Notes: generated by a model from the sequence alone, not told the origin. DNA of 64,000 nucleotides from Psococerastis gibbosa (GCA_963971405.1 OZ020484.1:41872770-41936769); one strand, 5' to 3'. Counted from the stretch's first letter, positions 21,539 through 45,615 are shown. A program made the numbers and translations.

Positions 21539-21756
21539 GGCGGCTATTCCACCGACGTCGTTTTTCATTGTGCGTGTGCATGACGTGGTAGCAGACATCA
21601 TTAATAAGTCTCTGCCATATTTTAAGGAGACTATAATGTAGATACTTAACTTATCTATTATAAATTAAGTTATAATATGGTAGAGACTCATTAATGATGT
21701 CTGCTACCACGTCATGCATATGCACAATGAAAAACGACGTCGGCGGAATAGCCACC
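21539..21756. mobile_element. GGCG-palindrome element, long-core form
   Basis: 218 bp, almost a perfect palindrome. It has ends GGCGGCTATTCCACCGACG, arm TCGTTTTTCATTGTGCGTGT, core GCATGACGTGGTAGCAGACA and centre AACTTATCTATTATAAATTA. Flanks are AAA on both sides. It lies in the USP8 3' UTR or just beyond, 224 bp after the stop codon. Confidence 0.88.
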
Positions 21757-21806
21757 AAAGGACATAACATGAAACAAATAGTAGTTCACTTCTAAATAGG
21801 TTCCTT

Positions 21807-22151
21807 TAGTGATCTATATAGGAGAGATGGGGCATTCGCTTCCCGCCAGATATATATATTTTTGAATTTCGGTGGCCATTCGCCTCGTCTCATTTGACCA
21901 TCCATTGAAAAACGTAGCAGTTGGCCGATTATGGCGATTGGTATTAACTTACTCCTGGGGTTAAAACTGTAAAACAAACAAATTTTGAATAGCACTTTCC
22001 ATTGGAAAATTATCCTGTTTACATTTTAAATACCTGGGTATTATATTAACCCCGGTATTATAATCCCCATGATCGGGCCGCAGGTGGCCCTAGGATTCAA
22101 ATAATGATTTTTTAGCGCTCGAATGTCCCATTTCTCCTATATTGAACACTA
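21807..22151. mobile_element. GGGACATTCGC-type MITE interrupted by a CAGCC palindrome
   Basis: The left end TAGTGATCTATATAGGAGAG, then ATGGGGCATTCGC, is mirrored by GCTCGAATGTCCCATTTCTC and CTATATTGAACACTA ending at 22151. Positions 21918-22082 are a member of the CAGCC palindrome family (GATTATGGCGATTGGTATTA and its mirror), so the second element inserted into the first. Confidence 0.7.
21918..22082. mobile_element. CAGCC-palindrome element nested in a MITE
   Basis: This is a degenerate copy: the left end has the family tail GGCGATTGGTATTAAC, the inner unit AAATTTTGAATAGCACTTTC is present once, and the right end reads ACCCCGGTATTATAATCC then CCATGATCGGGCCGC. Its divergence suggests that it is older than the copies at 63543. 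Confidence 0.65.
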
Positions 22152-24334
22152 GCTCTTTTAACGTAATATTTTAATTTAAATCCTTTTTAAGTTAGACTGG
22201 CTTGTGATATCAATTTTCAGAGAATTGATGTATTGTATATTTTATGTCAAACTGTTATGTGACCGTTTACTTGGCTAAGCCGACTCCATATGGAGGCGTT
22301 ACACTTCAGAACAGGGTAAAATGTATCAGCAAACTATTTATCCGTTGCATTTTATTTTAAAGTAATTGGTCGGAATCGCCCCAAAGTGCCTAGCTTGAAG
22401 TGTACTGTACAATGATTTGAGTTATTTATTTATATTTGTAAATATAACTAACTGTATATAGCCTAATAGTATGTTATTGTAAAAAACCGAGTGCTAAATT
22501 ATTATAGTATGAATGTTCCTACAGAATGTTAGCAGTGTTAGCACTGACCTCTTTCGTATTTGATAGTGATGAGATTTGTGCCTTTACGCTTGTAGCAGCC
22601 ACTCGCGGAGTTACCACATTTGAGATGAATTACTCAAACGATATTAATTATTTATCTATTACAATTTGTAACGCCTGTAAGCCTTCTTTAAATAAAATTT
22701 ACATTCTTCTCTAAATTGGTGAACTTGTTCAATCTTTCATTTAATGTATTAATTAAAAAACAACTGCTCATACCGCCAGCAAAACACTATTTTATGTATT
22801 TACGGTCTATGCAGCTAACAATAAGTACCTCTCTGACTGCGCTTTTGAATTTATTTCTCCCTCGATTGTTTAGGAGTGCCTATGTTATTTGTATAGTGGA
22901 CTCGTTTGTGTTCAATTGTTGAAGACCCTGAGGGGTTTGTAACTTAAGAGCAAGCGCATTGCCTACGGAATTGTCCCCTTTAATTGGAATAACTTACTCC
23001 GCCTGTGTATATATCCAATTACATTGAAATAAAATATTTATCACAAATTTTCCAACTTTATGGTGTTCCTACACTTTTGATGTGAGTGCCTATTTATCGA
23101 AATTTGGGCCAAATAGACACCTACACCGTAATAATATTGTAACTGTGCACGGGCTTGAGCCCTGCTGCAATTATGCTCATTCAGCAGTAATGTAGGCTTT
23201 TTTGAGGAAATACATTGAATTGTATTGAATTTGAATTATTTTATATTTTAAGCAACGTCACCTTACTACCTAACACACAATCTATACTGACCTGGTCACG
23301 TTTTGCTAAATGGATTGGTTAGTTGGACGGTTCTCCGATTTCTGAACTTATAATAGACCTAGTAGTTACCACCGTTTTTAGTTTTAGTGTCTTTAAATGA
23401 AAAACATTTCGCGGTCCCTGTGTAGTTTGATCGCGTTTTGTTCTTTTACAAAGGCACAAAGCTGTCACACCTGTTTCAATAAATTACTGCCTTTATTATC
23501 ATTGTATTATTGCACCGTATATTTTTCGAAATTTTCACAGCCACAAAATAGGTTTAAAAGCTCGGGCTTGTATAACTTACTAGGCTACATATTGCGGATA
23601 GCTAGGTGTAGCCATACCATACCTCATTTAAAGAATAATTTAATTAGGTACAGAATTTTTGAGCTGTAGTAGTAAATATGAATCAGGTTATAATAGCGAA
23701 ACAAAATTATCAATTTAATATCTCCTGTTCAAGTGGTAAGTTCACTCAGCAGTTACTTAATAGGCTACAAGTTTCCCATTGTATATTTCTTCTCTACTTA
23801 GGCATATTAGGGAGGTTCACTTTGTTTCATAATAAAGGCGGTCGATCAAAACCATAAAAAATGCACATCTCAGTTAACATAGGTCGTAAACTCGTAGAGG
23901 GAGGGGATAAAAGGTGACTGAAAGCCCGAATAAACGAAAATGGTAATTAACACACTTTACGCCAAACCAACGATTTCAAGATGACAACCAGTTAAAGTTA
24001 TGTGATGTAGGTAGGCCTATATGATGTGCACATAAGTTCATAGGTAGGTAGTCGTTTACAACGTGATCTAAAAGGAGGAACCAGACTGTCCTGTATTAAC
24101 TGAACAGTTCTAAGATACATTAAATCTACTGAATAAAGCCCAAAAATAGCTTAACTTAATTGGTTACATTACACTATCAATACGTTTTTGGGTGGGTAGG
24201 TAGGCCTATTATATTTCCAGCACCCGTATGGTACATACCCGTTTACTGGTAAAATCTAATGACAATGGTATAATATTATTTAAGAAATTAGTTAATAGTT
24301 GGACTTGCATTGCCTGTTGTGTTAATGGTCATTA
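22152..24334. other. USP8-MEIOC intergenic region
   Basis: There is no recognisable exon. AATAAA at about 22693 could serve a USP8 transcript with a long 3' UTR, but this is weak evidence. Two open frames (22526-22714, 23397-23669) lack recognisable domains and I do not call them genes. Confidence 0.4.
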
Positions 24335-24625
24335 TTGAGGCCGGGGTGACGTTTCAGGAGTGGGTGCTACACATCATCAGGCCAAGTCCAGAGAAGGACT
24401 GATGGTTTCTGGCCTATAATAAAATTGACTTATTGCTCTTGTATTCTTCTCTGAATTTTTCAATAAATCCGATCCCCTTGAGATTTCAAACTAAATGCCG
24501 TTCTCTCGATCGAAATGCAGGCGTTTTTTTCTAACTAAGACGTCAAGGAATGCAGTGCATTATTGGGTTCTAATTCCATTGGAATTGGATGTTTGACCTA
24601 ATGGAGTTAAGGTGATTCAAGAATA
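24335..24625 (-). mobile_element. Penelope-like element fragment (broken)
   Basis: On the minus strand, separate short motifs resemble the end of the Penelope-like reverse transcriptase and its endonuclease linker (NIQF; FLDVLVRKKR). They are followed by a terminal-repeat-like segment with CTGATGATG and GAAACGTC, the spacing class seen in hammerhead motifs of these elements. It is a broken remnant with several breaks. Confidence 0.45.
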
Positions 24626-25660
24626 AAATAATTGTAGGAGTTTGTTCCTACCATGGGACCCACACAGATGCTTTCATGAAATCCCCTTACACCTGACGCT
24701 CGGCCAGAGCGGACAGGGATTTTTCCCGTTTATAAAATGATAAACAGAATATACGGTAATAATTAACAGCTTAGAAAAAGCTATAAGCAACATTGATATA
24801 ATAATATCTGTAAGATTAAAATTAAAATGATAGAAATCAAAAGATGTAACACAAGTTGCAAAATGTTAAAATGGCGCGAAAATTTAAAAATTCGGCCATT
24901 GACACCATATTGACACGCCTTTTATACTCACAACATTTGAGCTGAACGAAGAAATGCACGGATGGGCTTACTTTATTTGCTGTGACTTTAGAAATTTCTA
25001 GCGGACTACAGTGTCGACAGGGCGAAAACTGAAGTCTAGCTGCTATCCAGCCTAGTCCCAAATAATGAAACAACATTACCGACATGCAGGTAAAGTTACC
25101 AATTTTTTGACTGCTCGAGCAGATAGAGCATTGCTTTTCCTATTGTTGTTCCCAGTTATTTCCTCCCAAATTGCTAGGAGCTGAACATAATTCTAGAAAG
25201 TGTGGTACGTACTGACCAAAAACACCACCTGCTGCGCTCTATCGTGTCGAATATTCTTTTCTTTATATTAACTACTTAATGCCTAATTTCTAACTCGTGA
25301 AAGCTTGAGAGCAAACCTTGGAACCAAAGGTACATAGATGTAGGTAGGAATTCAGCCTGGGCAACTTTGAACCGACGATAACTGAAACTGGAACACGCAT
25401 ATGACAGGCCGTATTTTCATGACGTGGGTGGATACAATATTATTTTGGTGTGTCAGTCCTATGTGGCAAAATGAATTGCTTGTATTCCAGAATTTTTCGA
25501 CATTTCTGCAAGTTTATTTGTTTGATTTATATTTGCTGTGTGGGATATCAGTGAGGTATGACTGGACAGGTTTATTGACCTCTTTTGAGGGGGCCTGGAG
25601 TATGCGGCGACACACATTCCTTATTCTCCAGTATTTTCCTAATTTGACTTTATATTTCAG

Positions 25661-36996
<11,336 letters not shown>

Positions 36997-38952
36997 ACCA
37001 ACCGGTACCTGCGTCGTCTGCCAGAATCTCCGTCTAGACTCTGTTGATTAGTTTATGCGCTGTAGAACTTGTTGCCCCCTGTACTCATCGCCCTCATCGT
37101 GTGCTCACTCTTGCTCTTGCGCGCCAGTCCCGCCATTGTGATAGTAGTCAGGCAGAGACGCCGTCTTGCATTCAATCGATTTTGATTCCCTTACATGCTG
37201 GCAATATTGAGCTAGGCACTGCCAAATTAGGATTCAAAAAGGTTTTGCCTGTTTTTCTAATGTCATATTCCTCTTGACACTATATATACTGTATATATAT
37301 TTTTTTTTAAACTGATTATGCCACTAAACTGCGTATGAAGTACTATACTCGTAAATAGTAACGGTTGAGCAAATTATAAAACGTAATTTCTGCCAACCGG
37401 GTTTAAGCTCAAATTCTAGTTTGATGTAAGTGTAACCCTTTCTCCTAGTAATAATTATTGCCCGTCATCCTCTCTGTGACTGTGCAATCCACTTAATACA
37501 ATACTATTCGCGTGCTCAATTACTATTGTCAAGCAGACTTGGAAAATTAATCACGATTGTTAAAAGATGGAATCCTCTGTGGACAGAAGGATGTTGATGT
37601 AGTGCTTCCAATAGCTCTTTAACCCGAAATTTTCCACATTACCTTGTGGCCAGTTTTGTATGTACGTGATGCCATCATGTATGTCAATGATTTCATGCTA
37701 GAAACTTGAAAATAAATATTAACTTTTGTAATATAAATCGATTGCGTTTAACTTTTGAAAGTTTTTGCATGAAGCAAAATCGTGGTCATCATGGTTTTGG
37801 GGAGAGAAGCATTATATAATACATAACATCGACGTAATATGGATAATGTGATTGAATAATTGGTGCTTAAAATTTCCTATTAGGAAATACTTTGGGTATA
37901 TGGCGCTGCAGCAAGGAATAATCTGTACTTAATTGCACACGGTGAGAGCTATTTTTTTTTTTTTTTTTTTTTTTGTTTCGTTTACTCTCGATGGTCTAAT
38001 TTCGATAGTTGCGGAACTGTATTTAGTGGTTGTTCAGTCAGTGGGTGGGACTGGCAGAGAACTGACGTATTTTAGCTTAATTAACGTAGATTTTGTTATG
38101 TATTCTTTTTTTGGGGGCTTGGTTCGTTATGCGTTATAGTTTTCGTTATAAAAGGCTTTGGTTAATGGTAAGAATGGCAATTTACCATGCTTTTATTTAA
38201 TTTATTTTGTTAATTGCTTGGAAATTTAGTCTAATTTATAGAATTTTAAAATGACCATCGAGAGGGGTAGGAAATATCAACGGGCCATGATATTTTCCAG
38301 TTGTTTTCGATTTGCCTCTAGTTCTCGAAGTTTAGTCGTCTTTGTTTTTTAATTTTCTGAATGTTGATTGGTTTTGTTTCTCATTTCCTAGTTGTATTAT
38401 TCATATAGCCTATTTATCGTTGGCACATGGTTGCCAATCTATCGTACTAGCTATTTAGGCCTAATGGAATTAACGAATGTTAGATCGGTGTGGCCTTCAT
38501 TATGTATTATTGGTGAAAGAGCACAATTGTTTTTGAAAAGTTTGTGGCCCGTCCTCTTGCCACGATTGTAGGGTTTTGTAATTGTGTTTTTCGCTAGCCT
38601 GGAGTTGCTATCACTGCTCAGTATTTCTCCGCTTAATTGAGGGCACTGTTGTTTTCACTCTTTGATAGAATACTTTGTCCACCGTCCTAGTCCATACAAG
38701 TTTCTATTAACGGATACCATCTGTCTACAGATTTTTATTTTTTATGCGATCAGTGCTTCCATCAGAAAACGCATTATTTGTTCATCGTACATGCAGGGCA
38801 TTTCTGTAAAATATTAATTTCAAATTAACAAGATAATTTTTGATGGTTTGAAATGTGAAAATATAATCACATCTCATCTCGGTCTTCCTCTTTTGGCTCA
38901 ATTTTAAAACTACATACTACCGATGCATTGAAATCATTGCAAAACCTAACAG
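36997..38952. other. Intergenic region after MEIOC
   Basis: No gene or repeat pair is seen. AATAAA at about 37709 could end the MEIOC transcript. A poly-T run lies at 37953-37974. Codon-like frames are short and unremarkable. Confidence 0.4.
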
Positions 38953-38955
38953 TAA

Positions 38956-39238
38956 GGCGGGGTTTCCACATGCGTCAATGGTCAATAGTAAATATGGTTT
39001 TGACGTGGTAGCAGACATTTTTAGTATGTCTTTAAAGGAATTAGTGGAAGAATGGACGGAGACCACCTGAGGGACTGCACGGCTCTCACCTACCCGAACG
39101 ATGACTTGGTGAACCGCTACTGGGAAGCTCGGCGACGAATGGTTGAACTACCACGTTCGGGCGTTGGATAAAGTAAAGTAAGTAAGTCAATCAATACCAC
39201 ATTTACCATTGACCATTCACGTATGTGGAAACCCCGCC
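38956..39238. mobile_element. GGCG-palindrome element carrying a LINE tail
   Basis: The left half reads GGCGGGGTTTCCACATGCGT, the arm CAATGGTCAATAGTAAATAT and the core TGACGTGGTAGCAGACATTT. The right half is the mirror arm ACCACATTTACCATTGACCA and terminus GTGGAAACCCCGCC. TAA precedes it. The mirror of the core is missing on the right and replaced by 39042-39190. The same arm is found in the half-copy at 3804-3876. Confidence 0.75.
39042..39190 (+). mobile_element. Short LINE-like ORF tail inside the palindrome
   Basis: The frame from 39042 reads MDGDHLRDCTALTYPNDDLV and RYWEARRRMVELPRSG before a TAA stop, then a TAAAGTAAAGTAAGTAAGT tail. Its GC content and codon pattern differ from the surrounding element, and a stop plus simple-repeat tail is the layout of a LINE 3' end. 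A captured host exon is the alternative. Confidence 0.45.
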
Positions 39239-40741
39239 TTGCATTTTTATCAATTACCCACACTTTTTTCATAAATTTCATTTTTATTTCTTATTTTTAT
39301 TGTAATTCTACAATTTTTTACTACTACTCTTGAATATTTGTTTACATTTCCAAACCTTTTATAATGACAATCAAAATAAATAATGACGCGAACTGAATTA
39401 AAGGTCGCTGATCTGACATTTTTTTTTACTTTGGATGAAGTATTCTATTTTTAAATTATTAACATAAAATGCAGCTTTCTGAGCAGGGTTGGGCAAAATT
39501 TTAAACTCCTTATTCGCAGCTAGATATGGCTCAAGTATTTAGTGTCTTTAATAATGAAAAATTTTAAACACGTTTTTAACATTATGTCAATTTTATTGTT
39601 TGTGTTACTAAATTAACGTAAATAATAATTAGAGATGATTAGATATGTGATTTAAATGGTATTCGTGGACCCAATATGTTGTGCAATTCGAAGGGTTATA
39701 TAAAAAATATTGTAGGTTTGTAGCTTTATATACTTAATGAAGCATTTTGCCAAATGCACATTATATACGACGGGCAGTATTTGGTTGTTTTTAGTTGGAA
39801 TGAACAACTGTGATATTTGACAAAATGTCTTTGTCTTTCCCGGGCTTCGTCGACTCTATGCACCAACAAATAATCCTTTTCGTACTGGTAGTAGAGTTAG
39901 TAGTGGCGATTGATTAGTCAATAGTTTGGGGACAATCCTACTTTTTAAGATAAGTTGATGTCAGCACGGATATCAATGAGATGGTGATTGTGCTGCCACA
40001 GGGCGCGGGTGTGGTCATACCCAAAACTTCGATTTCAGCGTGTTTTTTTAGATTAGTTATTACTACTGATACTGACTAGTTCCATTCGTAATCAGCTTTT
40101 TTATCCCTAGCCTAGTTATTTCCAGTTTCGTTTAGAATTTAAGCCCCGTTGCTTAACTCAGTTTTACCAAATAAAAAATATTTTGCTACCAAATTTCTGT
40201 AATTTATTTGTTGTACAATTATTCCTCTTTAAACTACCAAATTTTTAGATTGATATTTTCCATATCTAATATTCAATGGCTTTTATTTTGTATATTTTTA
40301 AGCATTATTCTGTTATTACTCGTGTTTGCACCAATCATTTTTAATTGTGTGCCAAATTGACCCACCCGTCGCGTTGGCGTTATAGTTTGAATAAGTACAA
40401 TTTCCTAACTAAATTGCTTGTATACAACGAAATAGTACCATAATTAACGAACAAACTAGTTTTCCTGCTTATTACCATTGTAATTTGCCTTTGGAGTGTG
40501 CCAGCTGGCCTATCATACATGTATCAATTATAAAAAGAGAGTGTCATCAGCAGGCTACACTAGCGTTCTTTATTGTTGTTACTCAATACCCAGTAGTCTT
40601 TTTATAATTCACTTGGGTGCTTTTGAAACCTGCCGTCAGGTGTATGGTCAACTGCAGCAAGCGAGTGTACATAACGTTTTTCAGTTTTAACTGTTTAGTT
40701 GTAGAAACCTTGATGACGGATGTCGCAACCTTGTAGGTCTA
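39239..40741. other. Intergenic, nothing recognised
   Basis: AT-rich sequence without exon-like frames, tRNA-like folds or repeats that I can pair within the window. Confidence 0.4.
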
Positions 40742-41401
40742 GGTGCCCATTTATAGCAGGTGGTTGAGGGAGCCGTCAAATAAACTAAAAAAAGCTTGCA
40801 GTTTGTTTATTTACATACAACGTAGTCTCTTTTTAAGATTAGTTTCACAATGTTTATAAGAAATGCTTCCTTTTTATTAGGGCTCATTATCTAATCCGCC
40901 ATAAGGCTTGAAAAAAATATGCGCTCATTAGAATACTGTGCACAGTATGTAGTAATTACGTTTCATGGTGTGGAGTCATTTTTTCGCTTTTCCATATCCA
41001 TAAGAATGCGAAACAACTGATTTCAAGAGAAAGGGTTTTAACAGCTTAAAGCAACATATCCAGCCATTTGTCTACTTTTTTTTATCTCTTCTAATTGCAA
41101 ATTTTAAAATTTAAACGTTCAATGTGTATTCGTGCCCGATCATAATTCTCTAACCTGGAATTTGGAACCATAATATTATTTTCAAGCCTTTGTCTTACAC
41201 CGCAGGTCCATTTCCCCCCACCATTGTGTAATAAGAATACCCGTATATTCAGAGCCCTACTTCTTAAAAGCCTTGTGAAAACCGTGTGTAGCCTTCTCTT
41301 AAAAAGAGACTGGGTTCTATGTAAATAAACAAACTGCAGGTTTTTGTTATGTTCCTTTCATGCTTGAGCCGCGCGGCAAACCGCTTGCTATAAAAGGGCC
41401 C
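40742..41401. mobile_element. Non-autonomous element with long inverted ends
   Basis: Left arm GGTGCCCATTTATAGCAGGT, then TTGCAGTTTGTTTATTTACA and GTAGTCTCTTTTTAAGA, is mirrored at 41275-41401 (TCTTAAAAAGAGACTGGGTT, TGTAAATAAACAAACTGCAG, GCTTGCTATAAAAGGGCCC). CTA precedes and TAA follows. The interior of about 400 bp has no ORF. A solitary right end of the same family lies at 49335-49459. Confidence 0.7.
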
Positions 41402-42417
41402 TAATTGGTCGCTCCAAGCCCAGTCTCATGGGGTTTTCCTCTTAACTAATCAGTAACGAAGTTTGTTAATTAATATCAACGCTGGTTTGGCTTTGATAAC
41501 TCGCAATAGCTGTTTTTTACTTTTAGTAAAATTGTAGTGATACTAGCTGAATATGTAGATTTCCCGAGTGTATTACTTTTTTTCGAATCACTGCACTGAC
41601 CATTTCACAAATTTACACCATATACAGCAACGTTATAACTTATTGGTAATAGGTTTTGAAATAACCATTAAAAGATAGGTTTATAATAAAATAAAGATCG
41701 CACAATTGGTAGTATCAGACCGGCCGGGATTTAGTCCTTTCTTATTATTGGGACTGCCTGGTTCTAGGACGAATATATTTTATTATTATTTCTATAATGT
41801 GTTCAAATTTTTCAGTCAACACTTATACTTTGCTTTCGCATTTTTTGGTCTTCTCCTGTGAGCCGGCAGAAAATACCTTGGCGTATTTTAAGCCGTTAAT
41901 TTATTAATCAGCAGTAGAAACTTAAGCTGACTTTAAGTTGTTTATTTTTTCAGCGATCAATTCTTAATTTAGATTTAAATAAACAATTGCATGTATCTGA
42001 GCAGATAAATAGCAGCATAGAAGCATTTTCCAGGCAGTCGTAACTTATTAAAAATATATTATATTTGGAATTTGAGAACCCCCTGAAAGTCTGATGCTGC
42101 TGATTGGTTGGTCAACAAAAAATAAGGTAAATTTTATGTAATGCGTGCTAATTATGCGCGATAACTCAAATAATTTGTAAGGCTATTTTGTCAGTGTATG
42201 GTGCAGGAGAAGATATCTGTAATTAATGGTTTTATTTATATCTGTTGAAGGGGCGGCATTTGGTTTACCTGCTGCAACAATCTGGGCCAAATCAATTCAC
42301 AATATCTCTTAACTGGTGTGCACTTTAAAGTAATCTATTAATAGTAACCAATCAGTTATCAGTGACGTGACTGGGCTCATTATAAAGGCTGTCTTTTATC
42401 TAAAATCAAGTCCTCTC
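41402..42417. other. Intergenic, nothing recognised
   Basis: AT-rich; no gene, structural RNA or repeat pair seen. Confidence 0.4.
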
Positions 42418-42490
42418 TAGAGTTTTATATAGGTGAGATGGGACATTCGCTGTCGCCAAGAATATTTTAGTAATTACCAATGAGGTTTAT
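42418..42490. mobile_element. Solitary end of a GGGACATTCGC-type MITE
   Basis: CTAGAGTTTTATATAGGTGA, GATGGGACATTCGCTGTCGC and CAAGAATATTTT match the left end of 45398-45615. No mirrored partner is found downstream. Confidence 0.5.
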
Positions 42491-43952
42491 TTGTGACGTT
42501 ATTTTGTAGATGGCAGCACCAGTTGCTAAAGATATCAAAGCGTTGATTTTTCCATAAGCCTCAATAATATTTTAAAATTATTTTATTTATGTATTATTTT
42601 AAAGTGACATTTTTCTATAAATCATGGAGAATATATATGTATATTAAATTGCGTGCAGCGCAATAAGGTCCAGGCATAGTAAAAATATTATAAAAAATAT
42701 TAAAATAATTAAATAGATGCTAAGAACTTAGTTTTCACATGCAAACGGCCATTTTGAATAATATGGATAACTTATTGTCGTCAGCGAACCTAGTGACCAA
42801 AAATGTCCCTACAGAACCTCATTAACTCGCCTTGATTAGTTGTTGTTTAAACGTTGGCTCTCATTGGTTGAAGATGTCGTGGCCGGTGGCACCAGAATAA
42901 TAGGAAAAAAACGGATGTGTCGTAAAAACACGCAATAGAAGTGAAACTTTTTTACGACACTGAAACACTTAATTGTTCATAAATCCCTTTTGAATGTCAA
43001 CCGCAGACAACGAGAAAGAAAGAAAGTGATCAGAGCGTATGTTTCACTCTTCTCCGATACCCAAAGGCGAGCGAGACTTGACACACCTAGCGGACAAACA
43101 CAACGCTGCCCCCTGACCACAATGATCGTGGCGCTGCTTTTTATCACTCGAAAAGGCTGCGGATTAGAATTTCAAACTCTCCCATAAAAAGTTTTGATAT
43201 TGTGAATTGGCATTTAGATGTCGCATGATAATTGCAGTCGGGTTATTGAGGCCTGCTTTTCTATTTATATAGTTTCTTCATGTTGCGATTTCATTTATAT
43301 TTTATTTAAATTAACAGTCATAATTTAGCAAATTAGAAGTCGTTTTTAGTTGAATGCATTTTTAACTTACAGCTCTATGCTTTTCAATGTGTGAGCCAAT
43401 TAAATGTTGAGAGCAGACAAACATTGTATTTCCGTTTCCATAATATTGTTGTCACGCATGCAGCCGGAGCATTTTTTTTGTTTTTTGTTTAAAGAATTGA
43501 ACATTAATATATTTTTAATTACCCGACGCTTGACAATGCTGCAGCTTGTTCAGTAAACATAATTGGATTTTTAACAGGCAGAGGAAATGAGCATTATTGC
43601 TTGGTCCGATTAAAATAGTTTGCTGTTGTTGTTCGGCTGCAGGTGATATTTGGGAGAAAATTTCCGACATTACAGTGCTGCTATACTGTTATGATGAGAG
43701 TTAACATTTTCCTATCTATTGTTTCATTATGTTAGTAACATTTTTTAACTGAATTGATTGGAAATTTGGTTGTGTCCTTCCCTTGCGGGAGTCTGTTTGT
43801 GCTAATTTTTCTGTGGCAATAAATACCGAGAATTATCAGGTGACAATGCACCTTTTAAAGTGACATTCAATGGAACACGCATAGTGATGTTTCATGCAGG
43901 GGCTCGCTCCCAAACCAGTGTTGGGCAAGCATTGTCATGGGCTGCTCTCATA
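42491..43952. other. Intergenic, no supported gene
   Basis: A frame at 42990-43187 is GC-richer than its surroundings, with a basic N-terminus (RRQRERKK), but it has no recognised domain, no splice-site context and no second copy, so I do not call it a gene. Confidence 0.35.
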
Positions 43953-44092
43953 GGCGCAAATTCCACTGACCTCGATTGTGATAGTGATACTGATATTGAC
44001 GTGGTAGCAGACATTTTTAGACTGTCTTTAATGTCTACTACCACTTAAATATCAGTATCACTATCACTATCGAGGTCGGTGGAATTTGTTCC
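43953..44092. mobile_element. GGCG-palindrome element, short-core form
   Basis: 140 bp flanked by ATA on both sides. It has end GGCGCAAATTCCACTGACC, arm TCGATTGTGATAGTGATACT, then GATATTGACGTGGTAGCAGA, a short centre (TTTTTAGACTGTCTTTAATG), and the mirror (TCTACTACCAC, AGTATCACTATCACTATCGA). The arm sequence is unlike any other copy in the window but perfect within this one except for small changes near the core. Confidence 0.88.
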
Positions 44093-44261
44093 ATAGGAAT
44101 TGGTAGCTTACGGGGTGATTGCCGGTGTGTCAACGACCAAGCTGAGTTAAAGACGCAGAAAGCCATTGTGTCAAGGCATCAGACGAGATGAGAACTGGCT
44201 ATGTTATCCAGTGCATGTGACAGTAGGGCCATTGGACGGTGGTCACATGTTCATTGAAGTC

Positions 44262-44395
44262 ATTGTGAGGATGATGGAACAGTAGTAGAATCCGGGCCGA
44301 TGGGTGGTAGTTGATCAGCGGATTCTCAAATTCTACTGCGGATTCATCATCTGACTCCGATCGCGAAAGCCTTTATTATCATGAGAGTGATAATG
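44262..44395. repeat. Penelope-type terminal-repeat remnant
   Basis: AGTAGAATCCGGGCCGATGG and GACTCCGATCGCGAAAGCCT match parts of 29071-29340 (AGTAGAATCCGGGTTGATGG, GACTCCGGCCGTGAAAGCCT). It is decayed and non-coding. Confidence 0.4.
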
Positions 44396-45397
44396 AAGCA
44401 GAAATACTTTAAATATTCAGATATGAGATAATTCTCGGGGTTTTATATTGGTGCTGTTACACTAAATAACCAGATTTTTGTAATTCAGTTTATTTTGGAT
44501 GTGTGATCGTTATTTGTTCAAAGAACAATGCTTTTGTTATTGCTGGAGCCAAATTGTTTCATCCACTTTTGCTCCACTGTTTCATTAGTTCATAGAGCTA
44601 AGATACCTTTTTATTTTATTTACGACAACCTTCTGCCATAGCTTGTGAAAATGAACTTAAACTATGCAACCAGTGGGTGTTCTAATGTATTAACATTAAC
44701 AATTTAATATCTGAAAATAGTTTTCCGTTTTCTAACTCTATTGAACAAAAGCTTTGTGTCTTAAATAATGCTTAGAAAATTAATGTGGCAATGTTGTTTA
44801 ATAAGACTACAGCGACAGCGACCAATCAGCCGGATGAAGGTCAAGTGCTTCTTACAATTTATTTCCAAAATAATCAATGCATAGAAATTAAATTTGTAGC
44901 AGTTAACAATTAGGCTGTAACCGAAGCCAGACTGAATTGATTTACAGAATTTTTGGTTTTCTGATTGGTATCCTTGATTTACCAATCACTGTTGGCTTCC
45001 ATTTAATTGATTAAAAATAGAATTTTACATTGAAAATTATATGTTCCACATCATTATCAAAGGATGAAGCTTATTATGGTGATCTGTTGAAATAACCCAC
45101 CATCAAATATTATATGGTACAATGGTTTACTAGCCTTGTACATCGTACATCACTGTTGACCGGCAAACTAAAATAAATGATATGCACAGTTACTGTATTT
45201 ATTGTGCTTTAATGTTATAATCTGGCTGGTTAAGTGTTGAGTGTCGGCTGTCATACTTTAGTTCCAATTGATTCTGCTCAGCATTTTTTTTTTTTTTTTG
45301 TTGGCGAGCACGATTTTACTATGAGGTACTTTAGGAACAACCTACCGATGACAACTTTTGCTTCTGCCATGACATTAAAGTTTAGTTTCCGTATACA
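44396..45397. other. Intergenic, nothing recognised
   Basis: AT-rich sequence with a short poly-T run near 45286-45299; no gene or repeat pair identified. Confidence 0.4.
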
Positions 45398-45615
45398 CTA
45401 GAGTTATATATATATATAGGAGATATGGGATATTCGCTCCCGCCAAGGATATTTTTTTAAATTTCTGGTGCCACCTGTTTCGTTTTCTTCAACCAATCAG
45501 AGCCCCCCTTGTAGCCACGACGGGATTTGGTTTGGTTGGAAAGAATACAGTAGCTCCAGAAATTCAAGAAATATCCTTGACGGGAACGGTCGTCCCATCA
45601 CTCCTATATCTCTAG
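45398..45615. mobile_element. GGGACATTCGC-type MITE, complete
   Basis: 218 bp with inverted ends about 50 bp long: CTAGAG, ATATAGGAGATATGGGATAT, TCGCTCCCGCCAAGGATAT and the mirror ending TCCTATATCTCTAG. Internal non-coding sequence only. Other members: 3560, 21807, 42418. Confidence 0.75.

Noticed and set aside
42990-43187. Short basic protein gene
   Set aside because: Higher GC and a basic start are suggestive, but there is no domain, second copy or splice context to support a gene.
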